Source: Morococcus cerebrosus (lineage in GTDB: Bacteria > Pseudomonadota > Gammaproteobacteria > Burkholderiales > Neisseriaceae). From it: a stretch of DNA of 64,000 nucleotides. Made by a program: the position numbers and the translations under genes. Numbering within the stretch: the first letter of the stretch is position 1; every line of letters begins with the position of its first letter. Where the stretch lies: contig NZ_CP094242.1 of assembly GCF_022749515.1 (NCBI RefSeq), positions 2,170,001 through 2,234,000 on the forward strand, in the 5' to 3' direction. Under the pieces are notes generated by a model. It made no database searches, had not been told where the DNA came from, and was given only the letters and a program-made list of their open reading frames with translations. Below are positions 40,255-50,033 of the stretch, piece by piece.

Positions 40255-40287
40255 AGGTCGTCTGAAATTTGGTTTTCAGACGACCTT
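40255..40287. terminator. DUS-pair hairpin between thiE and thiS
   Basis: AGGTCGTCTGAAA and complement with a 7-nt loop. On the minus strand the thiE stop codon TAA (40286-40288) overlaps the first DUS arm. Whether it attenuates thiS-thiG expression is unknown; it lies inside an otherwise co-oriented cluster. Confidence 0.8.
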
Positions 40288-40903
40288 ATTCATTCCACAA
40301 AGCCTGAAACGCTTTAACCACCGCTTCGGGATTTTCCGCTTCGGTAACGGCGCGGACGACGGCGAGTGAGGAAACGCCGGTGGCAAGTACGGCTCGGGCG
40401 TTGTTCAAATCAATGCCACCGATGGCGACGACGGGCGTGCCGCCTGCCTGTTTCACATATTCGCGCAGTTTGTCCAAGCCTTGCGGGGCGGTGGGCATTT
40501 GCTTGGTTGTGGTCGGGAAAATCGCGCCGCTGGCGACGTAGCTGGGATGTACGGACAGGGCGCGGTCGAGTTCGGCGACGGAGTGCGTACTCAAACCCAA
40601 ACGCAAACCGGCGGCGGCGATGGTGGCAAGGTCAGCGGTGTCCATGTCTTCCTGTCCGAGATGCACGCCGTATGCGCCCGCTTCTATCGCCTCGCGCCAA
40701 TGGTCATTGATGAAAAGCTGTGTGCGGCTGCCCTGACAGGCGGCGACGCAGCGGTCGATTTCGCGTTTCAATTCATCGCCGTACAAGGTTTTGCAGCGCA
40801 GTTGCACCGTGTCGGCACCTGCTTTGACCATGCGCTCCACCCAATCGGTGGTGGGAACGACGGCGTAGAATTTAAGCGGGGATTTTAGGGGCGGGAAGGT
40901 CAT
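40286..40903 (-). CDS. thiE: Thiamin phosphate synthase ThiE
   Basis: 205 residues, TIM barrel joining the pyrimidine pyrophosphate and thiazole phosphate to give thiamin phosphate. Motifs: VQLRCKTLYGDEL (QxR), LFINDHWREAIEAGAYGVHLGQEDM, LSTHSVAELDRAL, YVASGAIFPTTTKQMP and PVVAIGGIDLNNARAVLATG. SD AAAAGGAC is before ATG at 40903. The frame is open further upstream (to 40990), but that part overlaps the NERD gene end and is not ThiE-like. Confidence 0.96.
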   Translation of the reverse strand: MTFPPLKSPLKFYAVVPTTDWVERMVKAGADTVQLRCKTLYGDELKREIDRCVAACQGSRTQLFINDHWREAIEAGAYGVHLGQEDMDTADLATIAAAGLRLGLSTHSVAELDRALSVHPSYVASGAIFPTTTKQMPTAPQGLDKLREYVKQAGGTPVVAIGGIDLNNARAVLATGVSSLAVVRAVTEAENPEAVVKAFQALWNE

Positions 40904-40919
40904 GGGGTGTCCTTTTAAG

Positions 40920-41567
40920 TTATCGCTGATGGCGTTCCTGCAGGCGTTCGGTATGCGCCCGCAGTTTTTCGCCGTCGGCTTGGTATTCATTTGAAGACAG
41001 CACGGCAGTTGCCGCTTCTATTTCCTGAGGCAGCAATAAGGTCGTCTGAAAACGTCTGATATAGGATGCTGCCTGTCTGATACGGCAGACATTCGGCGGC
41101 ATTTGCGTTTTCAGTTCACAATCGCCGAGGAAAACCACCATCGAATGAAATTTTTCTTCCGGCAGTTGCAGCAGTTCGGATAATGCCTTGATGTGTGCGT
41201 AATTCTGGCGCAACGGATTTTGAAAGTAGTGTTTCTGCTTATAGACGACTTGTGTCCATTTCGATTGCTTCTCGCTGCCGAAAATCCAACCTGTGTAATT
41301 CTTGGTTTCTATGACAAATATCCCGAAAACCGAAACATAAATATGGTCGATTTGCGTCGTGCCGCTACGGGATGGAATAATCAAATCATGAAATTCGATA
41401 TAGGTTTCTTCATCCAAATCTTTTCCGATTACTGAACGGACTGCCCGTTCACCTATGCGTCCTTTCACTTTGGGGTTTTGGAGCAGCGCTTTCAAAAGAA
41501 GCAGGGGAATGACGAGCAGGAAAATCCAAAAGATACCTGACAGGTTTCCTATTGCTTGTTCAATCAT
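40920..41567 (-). CDS. NERD-domain membrane-anchored protein
   Basis: 215 residues. One N-terminal membrane helix (GIFWIFLLVIPLLLLKALLQ), then a nuclease-related NERD domain: KGRIGERAVRSVI, TTQIDHIYVSVFGIFVIETKNYTGWIFG. The D and E-x-K residues here (QIDHI, IETKNY) are those of the PD-(D/E)xK-like fold, and WTQVVYKQKHYFQNPLRQN follows. Function is unknown; nuclease activity is inferred only from the fold. It ends 17 bp before thiE although it has no known thiamin role. A DUS in the frame encodes RFQTTL (about 41039-41052). Confidence 0.85.
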   Translation of the reverse strand: MIEQAIGNLSGIFWIFLLVIPLLLLKALLQNPKVKGRIGERAVRSVIGKDLDEETYIEFHDLIIPSRSGTTQIDHIYVSVFGIFVIETKNYTGWIFGSEKQSKWTQVVYKQKHYFQNPLRQNYAHIKALSELLQLPEEKFHSMVVFLGDCELKTQMPPNVCRIRQAASYIRRFQTTLLLPQEIEAATAVLSSNEYQADGEKLRAHTERLQERHQR

Positions 41568-41707
41568 GACGTTTTCCTTTTTGTTTTATTGTTTAATGAA
41601 AGTGAGCCTGGTATAGCCATCTGATGAGGTCGTCTGAAAACATCAAGTATTCACATTCATGCCGTAGAGTAGAAGACGGGTGATACTTGATTGGAAGCTC
41701 CCCCTTC

Positions 41708-42166
41708 TTATAACCAACGGCGAACGCGCCGACAGTAAGACTCGTATTCTGCGCCGAATTTCTGCGCCAAAACGCGTTCTTCGGGCATGATTTGAAAGCG
41801 TGTCATATAGGCAACAAATGCAGCCAAAAACAACCACGGCAGCGGGTGCGCCAAATAGCCCGCCCATGCAACCAGCCAGCAGCCCATGCCTGCATACATC
41901 GGGTTGCGGCTGAAACGGTACACGCCGTCTGAAACGAAGTGTTCGGTTTGTTCGGGGTTGAACGGGCTGACGGTCGTGCGCACACGGCGAAACGCCCACA
42001 CACCTAATATGCCTAACAAAGTCCCAAACGCCATCAAAACAACCGACAGCAATATAGGAAAGCGCGGCATTATGTCAGCCAGCGCAGAAACTTGGGCAGA
42101 AATGTACATCAACAACGCACAAATAAAACATATCGCCGGCGGCGGAATTTTGGTTTCTAAATTCAT
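41708..42166 (-). CDS. Isoprenylcysteine methyltransferase-family membrane protein
   Basis: 152 residues, about four membrane helices and the SAM-binding C-terminal signature SDGVYRFSRNPMYAGMGCWL followed by PEERVLAQKFGAEYESYCRRV, as in ICMT/PEMT-type small-molecule methyltransferases. The PFNPEQTEHFVSDG stretch is typical of the bacterial group. Substrate unknown. It lies inside the thi cluster between thiO and the NERD gene, separated on both sides by single DUS copies (42199-42212, 41627-41640). Confidence 0.85.
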   Translation of the reverse strand: MNLETKIPPPAICFICALLMYISAQVSALADIMPRFPILLSVVLMAFGTLLGILGVWAFRRVRTTVSPFNPEQTEHFVSDGVYRFSRNPMYAGMGCWLVAWAGYLAHPLPWLFLAAFVAYMTRFQIMPEERVLAQKFGAEYESYCRRVRRWL

Positions 42167-42217
42167 ATTGTTACCTTTATAAAACTGATAGCGCGACGTT
42201 TTCAGACGACCTCAAAC

Positions 42218-43312
42218 TTATTTTTCAATATACGCCAAACCGCTTTCTTCATCACGTTCGGGCACGTCTTTTCCGTCAAACAGTGCCACTGCCAATCTGA
42301 CGGCGGCGGCGGTTACGGCGGGGGAAATCATGAAGCCGTGACGGAAAAGGCCGTTGATTTCAATCAGGCGTCGGGCGCGGCTGTAACGGATTTCGGGGTT
42401 GTGGTGGTTGAGCGTGGGGCGCAGGCCGGTGGCGATTTCGAGGATGTCGGCTTCGCCGAAGGCGGGGTGGACAGCATAGAGCGCGGACAAGAGTTCCAGT
42501 CCGGAACGTACGCTGGCGGGAGCTTGGCTTTCGCTTTCGATTTGGGTCGCGCCGATAATGAAGACGTGGTTTTCTTTCGGGGCGATGTAGAGCGGGTAAC
42601 GCGGATGGAGCAGGCGCACGGGGCGGTTGAGCGTGATTTCGGGTGTATAAACCCGCGCCACTTCGCCGCGTATGCCGCGCAAGGTGCTGGTGTGTTCGGG
42701 GGCTTGGTTCCAGGCAGTTTTTGCGCCGTAGCCGCGGCAGTCGATCAGCCAGTCGTATTGGGCTTGCAGGTCTTCGGGGGCACATTCGTGTTCCCAATGG
42801 CAAGGGACGTTCAGCCCGTCCAAAGCGTCGGCAAGTGCAGACAAGATTTGCTGTCCGTCGAGCTGGCCTTCGGTCGGCAGGTAGATGCCGTCTGAAAAAC
42901 GTCCGCCGAGTTGCGGTTCGCGTTTGGCGATGTCGTCGGCGCGCCAACGGACGATTTCGTCATCCGCTACGCCGCCGCGTTTGAGATGGCGGACGAACTC
43001 GCTGGATAATGGCTTGTCCTGCCCGTGCCACACAATCAGGCTGCCGTTTTCCTGCATCATGGTCGGCGTTTTCAGACGACCTCGTATGTTGCGCCACAGC
43101 GGAATGCTCTGCCTGCCCAGTTTGATGACTTCGGGCGTAGCCTCGACCGCCTCCGCAGCAGGCGCGAGCATGGCGGCGGCAACATAAGCGGCGGCGTGTT
43201 CGCCTTTGCGCCCGCCCTTGTCAAAGAGGGCAATGGATAAACCTTGTTCTGCAAGTTGTAAAGCAGTCAGACGGCCGCAGAGGCCGCCGCCGAGAATGGC
43301 GATACGGGGCAT
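42218..43312 (-). CDS. thiO: Glycine oxidase ThiO
   Basis: 364 residues, FAD-dependent amine oxidase of the DAO family making the dehydroglycine needed by ThiG. N-terminal dinucleotide motif MPRIAILGGGLCGRLTALQL with GLSIALFDKGGRKG; catalytic region WLIDCRGYGAKTAW; C-terminal RPTLNHHNPEIRY and LIEINGLFRHGFMISPAV. A DUS encodes GRLKTP at 43069-43082. The start at 43312 follows AAAGGAATCCACC; the frame's earlier ATG at 43339 has no support. First gene downstream of the TPP riboswitch. Confidence 0.95.
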   Translation of the reverse strand: MPRIAILGGGLCGRLTALQLAEQGLSIALFDKGGRKGEHAAAYVAAAMLAPAAEAVEATPEVIKLGRQSIPLWRNIRGRLKTPTMMQENGSLIVWHGQDKPLSSEFVRHLKRGGVADDEIVRWRADDIAKREPQLGGRFSDGIYLPTEGQLDGQQILSALADALDGLNVPCHWEHECAPEDLQAQYDWLIDCRGYGAKTAWNQAPEHTSTLRGIRGEVARVYTPEITLNRPVRLLHPRYPLYIAPKENHVFIIGATQIESESQAPASVRSGLELLSALYAVHPAFGEADILEIATGLRPTLNHHNPEIRYSRARRLIEINGLFRHGFMISPAVTAAAVRLAVALFDGKDVPERDEESGLAYIEK

Positions 43313-43377
43313 GGTGGATTCCTTTGTAGTATTGTGCAATTGGGAAGTCGAAAGATAAGACGGAAGCGGAATCCACC
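43313..43377 (-). promoter_or_regulatory. thiO ribosome-binding-site sequestering hairpin (riboswitch expression platform)
   Basis: Plus-strand 43313-43322 (GGTGGATTCC), which is the complement of the thiO Shine-Dalgarno region, is the exact reverse complement of 43368-43377. The latter overlaps 43365-43374, which is the exact reverse complement of 43470-43479 inside the TPP aptamer. The middle segment can therefore pair either with the aptamer or with the ribosome binding site, not both. Confidence 0.8.
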
Positions 43378-43430
43378 GAATGGCGGGAAAATGCGGGAAA
43401 GGGAACGGAAGCCTTTTCAGGCGTTTGACA

Positions 43431-43510
43431 GCTTGTTTCCTACGCAGGCATTACCCCGACAGGTTCTACGGATTCCGCTGGCGCGGTCTCAGCTGTTTGC
43501 AGGAACAAGC
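43431..43510 (-). promoter_or_regulatory. TPP riboswitch aptamer (thi-box) upstream of thiO
   Basis: The minus strand shows P1 GCTTGTT(CC) / GG(A)AACAAGC closing the domain, the conserved CTGAGA (43487-43492), then GAACCTG ... GGGTAATGCCTGCGTAGGAAA. This is the standard thiamin pyrophosphate-binding core. It places the thi cluster under feedback by TPP. Confidence 0.93.
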
Positions 43511-43535
43511 AGCACTCCGACAAGAAAATATGAAG

Positions 43536-43562
43536 TTTATACAGATTTATTTATTTTGGCAA
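43536..43562 (-). promoter_or_regulatory. Candidate promoter of the thi cluster
   Basis: Minus strand TTGCCA (43557-43562), 15-bp spacer, TATAAA (43536-43541), with a predicted start ~43529, just before the aptamer. Spacer is short; motif-based only. Confidence 0.4.
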
Positions 43563-43759
43563 AAGATTGTCTGAAAATACAAATTTTCATGAGACAAAAT
43601 ACTTTAAAAGGGATAATTTTTCCAAATCAATCTTGGCACTTAATCCAAATGAAACGCACTATTAAAGTAAAGGAATTTGTTCCAAAACACAAAATGGAAA
43701 CATTAAATACAAACAAATAACGACAAATAGATAATTACCTAACTGCCTAATCTAAAATA
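43563..43759. other. AT-rich non-coding gap between thi promoter and CREE
   Basis: No gene seen; an open frame on the plus strand (43334-43720) runs through the riboswitch and is not credible. A degenerate DUS-like GTCTGAAAATACA lies near 43568. Confidence 0.5.
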
Positions 43760-43866
43760 TATGGTGGATTAAATTTAAATCAGGACAAGGCGACGAAGCC
43801 GCAGACAGTACAGATAGTACGGCAAGGCGAGGCAACGCCGTACTGGTTTAAAGTTAATCCACTATA
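43760..43866. repeat. Correia repeat enclosed element (CREE), short 107-bp form
   Basis: Nearly identical to the copy at 16061-16167. The left terminus has one change (TATGGTGGATTAA). It sits directly beyond the rplQ terminator. Confidence 0.92.
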
Positions 43867-43901
43867 GTTTATAGTGTGCAATTCAAAATATTGATTTACC
43901 A

Positions 43902-43933
43902 ATAAAAAAATGTCATCCGCAATGCGGATGACA
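43902..43933 (-). terminator. Terminator of the S10-spc-alpha ribosomal run
   Basis: Minus strand GTCATCCGC-ATT-GCGGATGAC followed by ATTTTTTTA, 17 bp past rplQ. Confidence 0.92.
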
Positions 43934-43949
43934 CTTAATTTTAAAGCAA

Positions 43950-44327
43950 TTATTCGCTAACTGTATTAGCAGCTTTATCAACTAATTCAACGAGTGCTAA
44001 TGGGGCATTATCGCCTTTTCGGAAACCATACTTCAGCACACGAACATAGCCACCATTTCGGGTAGCAAAGCGAGGACCCAATTCATCAAACAATTTAACC
44101 ACAACATCACGATCACGAGTGCGGTCAAATGCCAAACGACGGTTTGCCAAGGAAGGTTTTTTACCCAATGTAATCAAGGGTTCTACTACGCGGCGCAATT
44201 CTTTAGCTTTAGGCAAAGTTGTCACAATAGTCTCGTGAGCCAACAATGAGTTCGCCATATTACGCAGCATTGCAGCACGATGGCTGCTTGTACGGTTTAA
44301 TTTGCGGTTACCATTACGATGACGCAT
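43950..44327 (-). CDS. rplQ: 50S ribosomal protein L17
   Basis: 125 residues, starts [17 protein letters not shown], with the L17 signature region [24 protein letters not shown]. Large-subunit protein near the exit tunnel. Last gene of the ribosomal run, 24 bp after rpoA. Confidence 0.98.
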   Translation of the reverse strand: MRHRNGNRKLNRTSSHRAAMLRNMANSLLAHETIVTTLPKAKELRRVVEPLITLGKKPSLANRRLAFDRTRDRDVVVKLFDELGPRFATRNGGYVRVLKYGFRKGDNAPLALVELVDKAANTVSE

Positions 44328-44351
44328 GTCATTATCCTTTAATCTTCAAAC

Positions 44352-45338
44352 TTACGGCTTTTCTAAGCCTACAGGCGGCCAAGCTTCCAATTTAGAACCT
44401 AGTGTCAAGCCTTTAGATGCCAACACTTCTTTGATTTCATTCAAAGATTTACGACCCAAATTCGGAGTTTTAAGAAGCTCTGTTTCAGTACGTTGAATCA
44501 AATCGCCGATATAATAAATATCTTCAGCTTTCAGACAATTAGCTGAACGTACAGTTAATTCCAAATCATCTACCGGACGCAGCAGGATAGGATCAATAGG
44601 AGGAGCTTTTTCTTCAACTTCTTCTACTGGAGTACCTTGCAAATCAGCAAAGATAGACATTTGATCAATTAAAATACGAGCGGCACTACGTACAGCTTCT
44701 TCAGGATCAATAGAACCATCAGTTTCAATATCCAAAACCAATTTATCTAAATCCGTACGCTGCTCTACGCGTGCAGGTTCAACTTCAAAGCTAACACGAC
44801 TGATGGGCGAAAAGCTCGCATCCAACTGAATTGCACCAATCTGGCGGTTTTCATCGCGCACAACACGACGACCGGAAACAGATTGATAACCACGCCCCTG
44901 CTCAACTTTGATTTCCATCTCAATTTGACCATTCTCGGCCAAATGACAAATAATATGCTCAGGATTTAAAATTTCCACATCATGTGGCAATTCGATATCG
45001 CCGGCAACTACTACACCGGCCCCTGACTTTCTCAAAGTTAACTGAACTTGGCCACGCCCATGCAGCTTAAATACAATACCTTTGACATTCAACAAAATAT
45101 CGACGACATCTTCTTGAACGCCATCAACAGTAGAGTATTCGTGCAATACACCGGAAATGGCCACTTCAGTAGGAGCAAAACCATTCATGGATGACAGTAA
45201 GATACGACGCAAAGCATTACCTAAAGTATGACCAAAACCGCGCTCAAACGGCTGCATGGATACTTTTGCACGAGTGGTAGATAAAGTATCGACATCAATT
45301 TGACGAGGTTTCAAAAATTCGGTTGTGCTATTTTGCAT
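44352..45338 (-). CDS. rpoA: RNA polymerase alpha subunit
   Basis: 328 residues. The N-terminal dimerisation domain ([20 protein letters not shown]) assembles the enzyme. A flexible linker rich in acidic residues ([13 protein letters not shown]) follows. The C-terminal domain ([33 protein letters not shown]) contacts UP elements and activators. It lies between rpsD and rplQ as in other proteobacteria. Confidence 0.98.
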   Translation of the reverse strand: MQNSTTEFLKPRQIDVDTLSTTRAKVSMQPFERGFGHTLGNALRRILLSSMNGFAPTEVAISGVLHEYSTVDGVQEDVVDILLNVKGIVFKLHGRGQVQLTLRKSGAGVVVAGDIELPHDVEILNPEHIICHLAENGQIEMEIKVEQGRGYQSVSGRRVVRDENRQIGAIQLDASFSPISRVSFEVEPARVEQRTDLDKLVLDIETDGSIDPEEAVRSAARILIDQMSIFADLQGTPVEEVEEKAPPIDPILLRPVDDLELTVRSANCLKAEDIYYIGDLIQRTETELLKTPNLGRKSLNEIKEVLASKGLTLGSKLEAWPPVGLEKP

Positions 45339-45363
45339 TTAACTGTCCCTCACTGAGCTAGCG

Positions 45364-45984
45364 TTATTTAGAGTAGAATTCTACCACCAGCTGTTCATTA
45401 ATATCGCCAGTTAATTCTGAACGATCTGGCATATTTTTAAATATGCCTTCCAATTTATCTGCATCAACAGAAACCCAGCTTGGTAAACCGATTTGAGTTG
45501 CCAGACTTAAAGCTTCCTGGATACGAACCTGTTTTTTAGCTTTCTCACGAACAGCTACAACATCACCAGCTTTAACTTGGAAAGAAGGAATATTTACAAC
45601 CTGACCGTTAACGGTAATTGCTTTATGAGAAACCAGCTGACGCGCCTCAGCACGAGTCGAGCCAAATCCCATGCGATATACTACATTATCCAAACGAGAC
45701 TCTAACAATTGCAGCAGCAATTCACCAGTAGAGCCTTTACGTCGATCTGCTTCTGCAAAATAGCGACGGAATTGACGTTCCAATACGCCATAAATACGAC
45801 GAATCTTTTGCTTCTCACGTAATTGCAAACCATAGTCGGACAAACGCGGTTTTTTTGCGCCATGCTGACCAGGAGCGGAGTCCAGTTTACATTTAGAATC
45901 TAAAGAACGACGAGCGCTCTTCAAAAATAAATCAGTACCTTCACGGCGTGCTAATTTACATTTAGGGCCAATATAACGTGCCAT
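45364..45984 (-). CDS. rpsD: 30S ribosomal protein S4
   Basis: 206 residues: [20 protein letters not shown] start, S4 RNA-binding domain around [20 protein letters not shown]. Primary 16S binder and, in other bacteria, the repressor of the alpha operon. Confidence 0.98.
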   Translation of the reverse strand: MARYIGPKCKLARREGTDLFLKSARRSLDSKCKLDSAPGQHGAKKPRLSDYGLQLREKQKIRRIYGVLERQFRRYFAEADRRKGSTGELLLQLLESRLDNVVYRMGFGSTRAEARQLVSHKAITVNGQVVNIPSFQVKAGDVVAVREKAKKQVRIQEALSLATQIGLPSWVSVDADKLEGIFKNMPDRSELTGDINEQLVVEFYSK

Positions 45985-45999
45985 GTTTCAATCACTCCT

Positions 46000-46395
46000 T
46001 TAAATACGACGTTTTTTAGGCGGACGGCAACCGTTATGAGGCAACGGAGTAACGTCGGTAATACTGGTAATTTTAAAACCAAGAGCGTTGAGTGCACGTA
46101 CAGAAGACTCTCGACCAGGACCAGGGCCTTTTATACGAACTTCTAAATTTTTAACGCCATATTCTTGGGCAACTTTACCAGCTGCTTCTGCAGCCACTTG
46201 AGCTGCAAACGGTGTACTTTTACGAGAACCTTTAAAACCAGCGCCGCCAGAGGTAGCCCAAGACAATGCATTGCCTTGACGGTCAGTGATTGTAATGATG
46301 GTATTGTTGAAAGAAGCATGTACATGCACAATACCTTCGCTTACGGTTTTACGTACTTTTTTACGTACACGCGAAGCTGTGTTTGCTTTAGCCAT
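46000..46395 (-). CDS. rpsK: 30S ribosomal protein S11
   Basis: 131 residues. Conserved core [20 protein letters not shown] and C-terminal [18 protein letters not shown]. Platform protein contacting the mRNA exit region. It lies 15 bp before rpsD. Confidence 0.98.
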
Positions 46396-46414
46396 TAATA
46401 AAATTCCTTAAAAA

Positions 46415-46777
46415 TTATTTTTTACCAGCAATCGCTTTACGCGGACCTTTGCGGGTACGAGCGTTTGTGCGAGTGCGTTGACCACGACAAGGCAAACCTC
46501 GACGATGACGGAAACCACGGTAACAACCCATGTCCATCAATCGTTTGATGCTCATCGTTACCTCACGGCGCAAATCGCCTTCCACTTCATACTTGGCAAC
46601 TTGTTCACGCAAAGCGTCTAATTGAGCCTCGTCCAAATCTTTTGCTTTTGTAGTGGGAGCAATATTTGCTGCCTCGCAAATTAATTTAGCACGAGTAGCA
46701 CCGATACCATAAATAGCCTGCAAGCCAATTACGATATGTGCATTATTAGGGATATTTACCCCTGCAATACGAGCCAT
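46415..46777 (-). CDS. rpsM: 30S ribosomal protein S13
   Basis: 120 residues from [20 protein letters not shown]; the frame has an ATG seven codons earlier that is not conserved. C-terminal [18 protein letters not shown]. Head protein contacting P-site tRNA. Confidence 0.97.
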   Translation of the reverse strand: MARIAGVNIPNNAHIVIGLQAIYGIGATRAKLICEAANIAPTTKAKDLDEAQLDALREQVAKYEVEGDLRREVTMSIKRLMDMGCYRGFRHRRGLPCRGQRTRTNARTRKGPRKAIAGKK

Positions 46778-46842
46778 ATTTTTTCCTTTAAACGGCAAAG
46801 TTCGTCACTATACCACAAAGTCTTGCTAAAAGAAAAGTTCCC

Positions 46843-46956
46843 TTAACCTTGACGCTGTTTGTGACGAGGATCAGTACAAATTACACGAACCACTCGATTA
46901 CGACGGATAATCTTACAGTTGCGGCAAATTTTCTTTACAGACGGTTGTACACGCAT
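46843..46956 (-). CDS. rpmJ: 50S ribosomal protein L36 (zinc-binding form)
   Basis: 37 residues, [20 protein letters not shown] to the end [11 protein letters not shown]. Keeps all four zinc ligands (C11, C14, C27, H32), so it is the C+ form. It lies between infA and rpsM, the usual place. Confidence 0.97.
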   Translation of the reverse strand: MRVQPSVKKICRNCKIIRRNRVVRVICTDPRHKQRQG

Positions 46957-46975
46957 TATCTTTCCTTATATCGTT

Positions 46976-47194
46976 TTATCTAGCTCGGAAGACAATCCGA
47001 GCTCGAGTTAAATCATAAGGTGTCAGTTCTACCGTCACCTTATCCCCAGGAGAGATCCGGATATAGTGCATACGCATTTTCCCGGAAATATGACCTAATA
47101 CAATATGGTCATTCTCAAGCTTTACTTTAAAAGTTGCATTGGGCAAAGTCTCAAGGATTTCACCCTGCATCTGTATGGTATCTTCTTTAGCCAT
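46976..47194 (-). CDS. infA: Translation initiation factor IF-1
   Basis: 72 residues, single S1/OB fold: [51 protein letters not shown]. Binds the A site of the 30S subunit during initiation. Its ATG lies 4 bp past the secY stop codon. Confidence 0.98.
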   Translation of the reverse strand: MAKEDTIQMQGEILETLPNATFKVKLENDHIVLGHISGKMRMHYIRISPGDKVTVELTPYDLTRARIVFRAR

Positions 47195-47198
47195 AAGC

Positions 47199-48503
47199 CT
47201 ACTTACGTGATAAAGATTTCATATCTGGACGACTCATCAAATCTTCATACTGACTACTCATTACGTAGGAATTGATTTGCGTCCTAAAATCCATTGTAAC
47301 GACAACCAAGATAAGCAAAGACGTTCCGCCTAAATAGAAAGGCACATTCAATGCTGTCGTTAAAAATTCAGGTATCAGACAGATTGTAGTGATATACAAA
47401 GCACCAAATAATGTCAGTCTCAGTACAACTTTTTCCAAATATCTAGAAGTTTGCTCACCTGGGCGAATACCAGGTACAAATGCACCACTTTTCTTCAAAT
47501 TCTCAGCCATTTCTTTAGGGCTAAATACTAAAGCAGTATAGAAATAGCAGAAGAAGATAATAGTTGTTGCAAACAATGCAATATATAGAGGTTGCCCATG
47601 TTGTACCAGTGTCGATATTCTATGCAATATTGAATTAGTATCATTCAATCCAAACCAACCTAGAAGCGTTGATGGAAATAAAATAATACTAGATGCAAAA
47701 ATAGGTGGAATGACACCCGCCATATTTAGCTTAAATGGCATATGAATACTTTGCCCTGACATCATACTAGAACCAAACTGCCTCTTAGCATAATGAATAG
47801 GAACCTTACGTTGAGCACTTTCAAAATATACTACAACATATATAAGCAATAATATTCCAAAAGTTATTAGAACAACAGTAAATGATTGAGACTTTGCCAA
47901 TTCTAATAATCTAGCAATACCAGATGGAATACCCGATACAATACCTGCTGTAATAATTAAGGAAATACCATTACCAATACCTCGTTCGGTAATCTGCTCT
48001 CCTAACCACATTAGAAACATTGTACCTGTAACCAAACAAACAACTGTAGAAATATAAAACTCAAGCGTACTTGTTACAACTACACCTTGTTGATAAACAA
48101 ATGTTGCAGCAGCAAAACTTTGAACTACAGCCAATAATACCGTCCCATACCTAGTATATTTCGTAATTATTTTCCTGCCAGCCTCTCCTTCTTTTTTTAA
48201 AGCTTTCAAAGAAGGGATAATCTCCGAAGCAAGCTGTACAATAATCGATGACGAAATATAAGGCATAATGCCAATTGCAAATATAGTAAAGCGCTCCAAC
48301 GAACCACCCGAGAACATATTTAACATTCCGAATATGCCGTCACGAGCGCCTTGAAATAAATTAGCTAACGCAACAGCATCTACGCCCGGTACCGGTATAT
48401 GAGCACCAATACGGAAAACGACTAAAGCTCCTAATAGAAACACTAGACGTTTTTTCAGATCTCCAAATTTGGATAATCCTGATAAAGATTGTTGATTAGC
48501 CAC
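47199..48503 (-). CDS. secY: Protein translocase subunit SecY
   Basis: 434 residues, ten membrane helices. Begins [20 protein letters not shown]. It contains the plug-region sequence ([21 protein letters not shown]), cytoplasmic loop segments [19 protein letters not shown] and [15 protein letters not shown], and a C-terminal tail [17 protein letters not shown]. Forms the SecYEG channel with secG product. Placed between rplO and infA. Confidence 0.98.
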   Translation of the reverse strand: MANQQSLSGLSKFGDLKKRLVFLLGALVVFRIGAHIPVPGVDAVALANLFQGARDGIFGMLNMFSGGSLERFTIFAIGIMPYISSSIIVQLASEIIPSLKALKKEGEAGRKIITKYTRYGTVLLAVVQSFAAATFVYQQGVVVTSTLEFYISTVVCLVTGTMFLMWLGEQITERGIGNGISLIITAGIVSGIPSGIARLLELAKSQSFTVVLITFGILLLIYVVVYFESAQRKVPIHYAKRQFGSSMMSGQSIHMPFKLNMAGVIPPIFASSIILFPSTLLGWFGLNDTNSILHRISTLVQHGQPLYIALFATTIIFFCYFYTALVFSPKEMAENLKKSGAFVPGIRPGEQTSRYLEKVVLRLTLFGALYITTICLIPEFLTTALNVPFYLGGTSLLILVVVTMDFRTQINSYVMSSQYEDLMSRPDMKSLSRK

Positions 48504-48516
48504 TATAGTGCAAGCC

Positions 48517-48951
48517 TTATTCTTCTACTTTGCCACCAGCAGCTTCAATTGCAGCTTTAGCACCTTTAGTAGCTTTTACACCTTTCAAGGTAACCGCTTT
48601 TGAAATTTCACCAGAAGCAATAACTTTTACATTAGAAGCAGTCGCAGGAATCAGACCAGCTTGTTTAAGAACCAAAACATCAATTTCGTTTACAGCAATC
48701 AGATTCAACTCACTCAAACGAACTTCAGCATTAGCGGCAGCAGTCAAAGATTTGAAACCACGCTTAGGTAGGCGACGTTGCAAAGGCATTTGACCACCTT
48801 CAAAACCTACCTTGTGGAAACCGCCAGCACGGCTTTTTTGACCTTTATGGCCACGACCACCTGTCTTACCCAGGCCACTACCAATACCACGGCCTACACG
48901 ACGACTAGCGTGAGTAGCACCCTCAGCAGGTTGAATAGTATTCAAAAACAT
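48517..48951 (-). CDS. rplO: 50S ribosomal protein L15
   Basis: 144 residues with the glycine-rich N-terminal extension ([20 protein letters not shown]) that threads into 23S rRNA; begins [20 protein letters not shown]. It lies 13 bp before secY. Confidence 0.98.
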   Translation of the reverse strand: MFLNTIQPAEGATHASRRVGRGIGSGLGKTGGRGHKGQKSRAGGFHKVGFEGGQMPLQRRLPKRGFKSLTAAANAEVRLSELNLIAVNEIDVLVLKQAGLIPATASNVKVIASGEISKAVTLKGVKATKGAKAAIEAAGGKVEE

Positions 48952-48952
48952 A

Positions 48953-49138
48953 TTAAGACTCCACTTTCAACAAGTAGCTGATTTTATTAATCATACCACG
49001 GTTTTCAGGGGTATCTAAAACCTCTACTGTATGCTCACGATGACGCAAACCTAAACCACGAGCACATGCACGATGAGATTCAATTGTACCAATCAGGCTC
49101 TTCACCAATGTAACTTTAATCTTTTTTTGCTCAGTCAT
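48953..49138 (-). CDS. rpmD: 50S ribosomal protein L30
   Basis: 61 residues: [40 protein letters not shown]. Its start overlaps the end of rpsE by 8 bp. Confidence 0.97.
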   Translation of the reverse strand: MTEQKKIKVTLVKSLIGTIESHRACARGLGLRHREHTVEVLDTPENRGMINKISYLLKVES

Positions 49139-49649
49139 GGCTTGCTCCTAAAATGTCTTCTACTGTTAAGCCACGTTTAGCAGCAATATCTGCAGGTGTA
49201 TACAACTTAGACAAGCCGTCTAATGTAGCTCGTACAATGTTATAAGGATTTGTAGAACCATGCACTTTAGCAGAAATGTTATGAATACCCATAGCATCAA
49301 AGACTAAGCGCATAGGACCACCTGCCTTTACACCACTACCTTCTTTAGCAGGTTGCATAAAGACTTTGGTAGCGCCATGACGTCCAATAACCTCATGATG
49401 AATCGTACCATTTTTTAGAGGTACTTTAATCATAGAGCGACGAGCCTGATCCATTGCTTTTTGAACAGCTACCGGCACTTCTTTTGACTTACCTTTGCCC
49501 ATACCAATACGACCATCGCCATCACCAACAACTGTTAGCGCAGAGAAAGCCATGATACGGCCACCTTTAACTACTTTAGTTACGCGATTAACTGCGACCA
49601 TTTTTTCAATCAGGCCGTCACCACGTTCTTCAATTTCATGTTTTGCCAT
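49131..49649 (-). CDS. rpsE: 30S ribosomal protein S5
   Basis: 172 residues. N-terminal double-stranded RNA-binding-like domain ([20 protein letters not shown]) and the loop [20 protein letters not shown] where fidelity mutations arise in other bacteria. A wild-type-looking sequence. Confidence 0.98.
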   Translation of the reverse strand: MAKHEIEERGDGLIEKMVAVNRVTKVVKGGRIMAFSALTVVGDGDGRIGMGKGKSKEVPVAVQKAMDQARRSMIKVPLKNGTIHHEVIGRHGATKVFMQPAKEGSGVKAGGPMRLVFDAMGIHNISAKVHGSTNPYNIVRATLDGLSKLYTPADIAAKRGLTVEDILGASHD

Positions 49650-49666
49650 CTGAAAGTCTCCAATTA

Positions 49667-50020
49667 TTAGAAGCTTAAACCATTTTCACGTGCAGCTTCA
49701 GCCAAAGCTTTCACACGACCGTGATATTGGAAACCTGAACGATCAAAAGCAACTTTTTCTACACCTACTGCTTTAGCTTTCTCAGCAATGCGCTTTCCTA
49801 CTACTGCAGCTGCCTCGACGTTGCTACCAGATTTCAGACTACCACGCACTTCAGCTTCCAATGTAGAGGCTTGAGCCAATACTTTATCACCTTCAGCACT
49901 AATTACTTGAGCATAAATATGATTATTGCTACGGAACACACATAATCTTACCATTTTCAAGTCCGCAATACGTGCACGGGTTTTGCGTGCACGACGGAGT
50001 CGGGTTGTATGTTTATCCAT
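49667..50020 (-). CDS. rplR: 50S ribosomal protein L18
   Basis: 117 residues, basic start [20 protein letters not shown] then [20 protein letters not shown]. Binds 5S rRNA with L5. Confidence 0.98.
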   Translation of the reverse strand: MDKHTTRLRRARKTRARIADLKMVRLCVFRSNNHIYAQVISAEGDKVLAQASTLEAEVRGSLKSGSNVEAAAVVGKRIAEKAKAVGVEKVAFDRSGFQYHGRVKALAEAARENGLSF

Positions 50021-50033
50021 TAGTGAACCTCAA

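Noticed and set aside
43334..43720. 128-residue plus-strand open frame over the thi leader
   Set aside because: Antisense to the TPP riboswitch, no family resemblance, no ribosome site.
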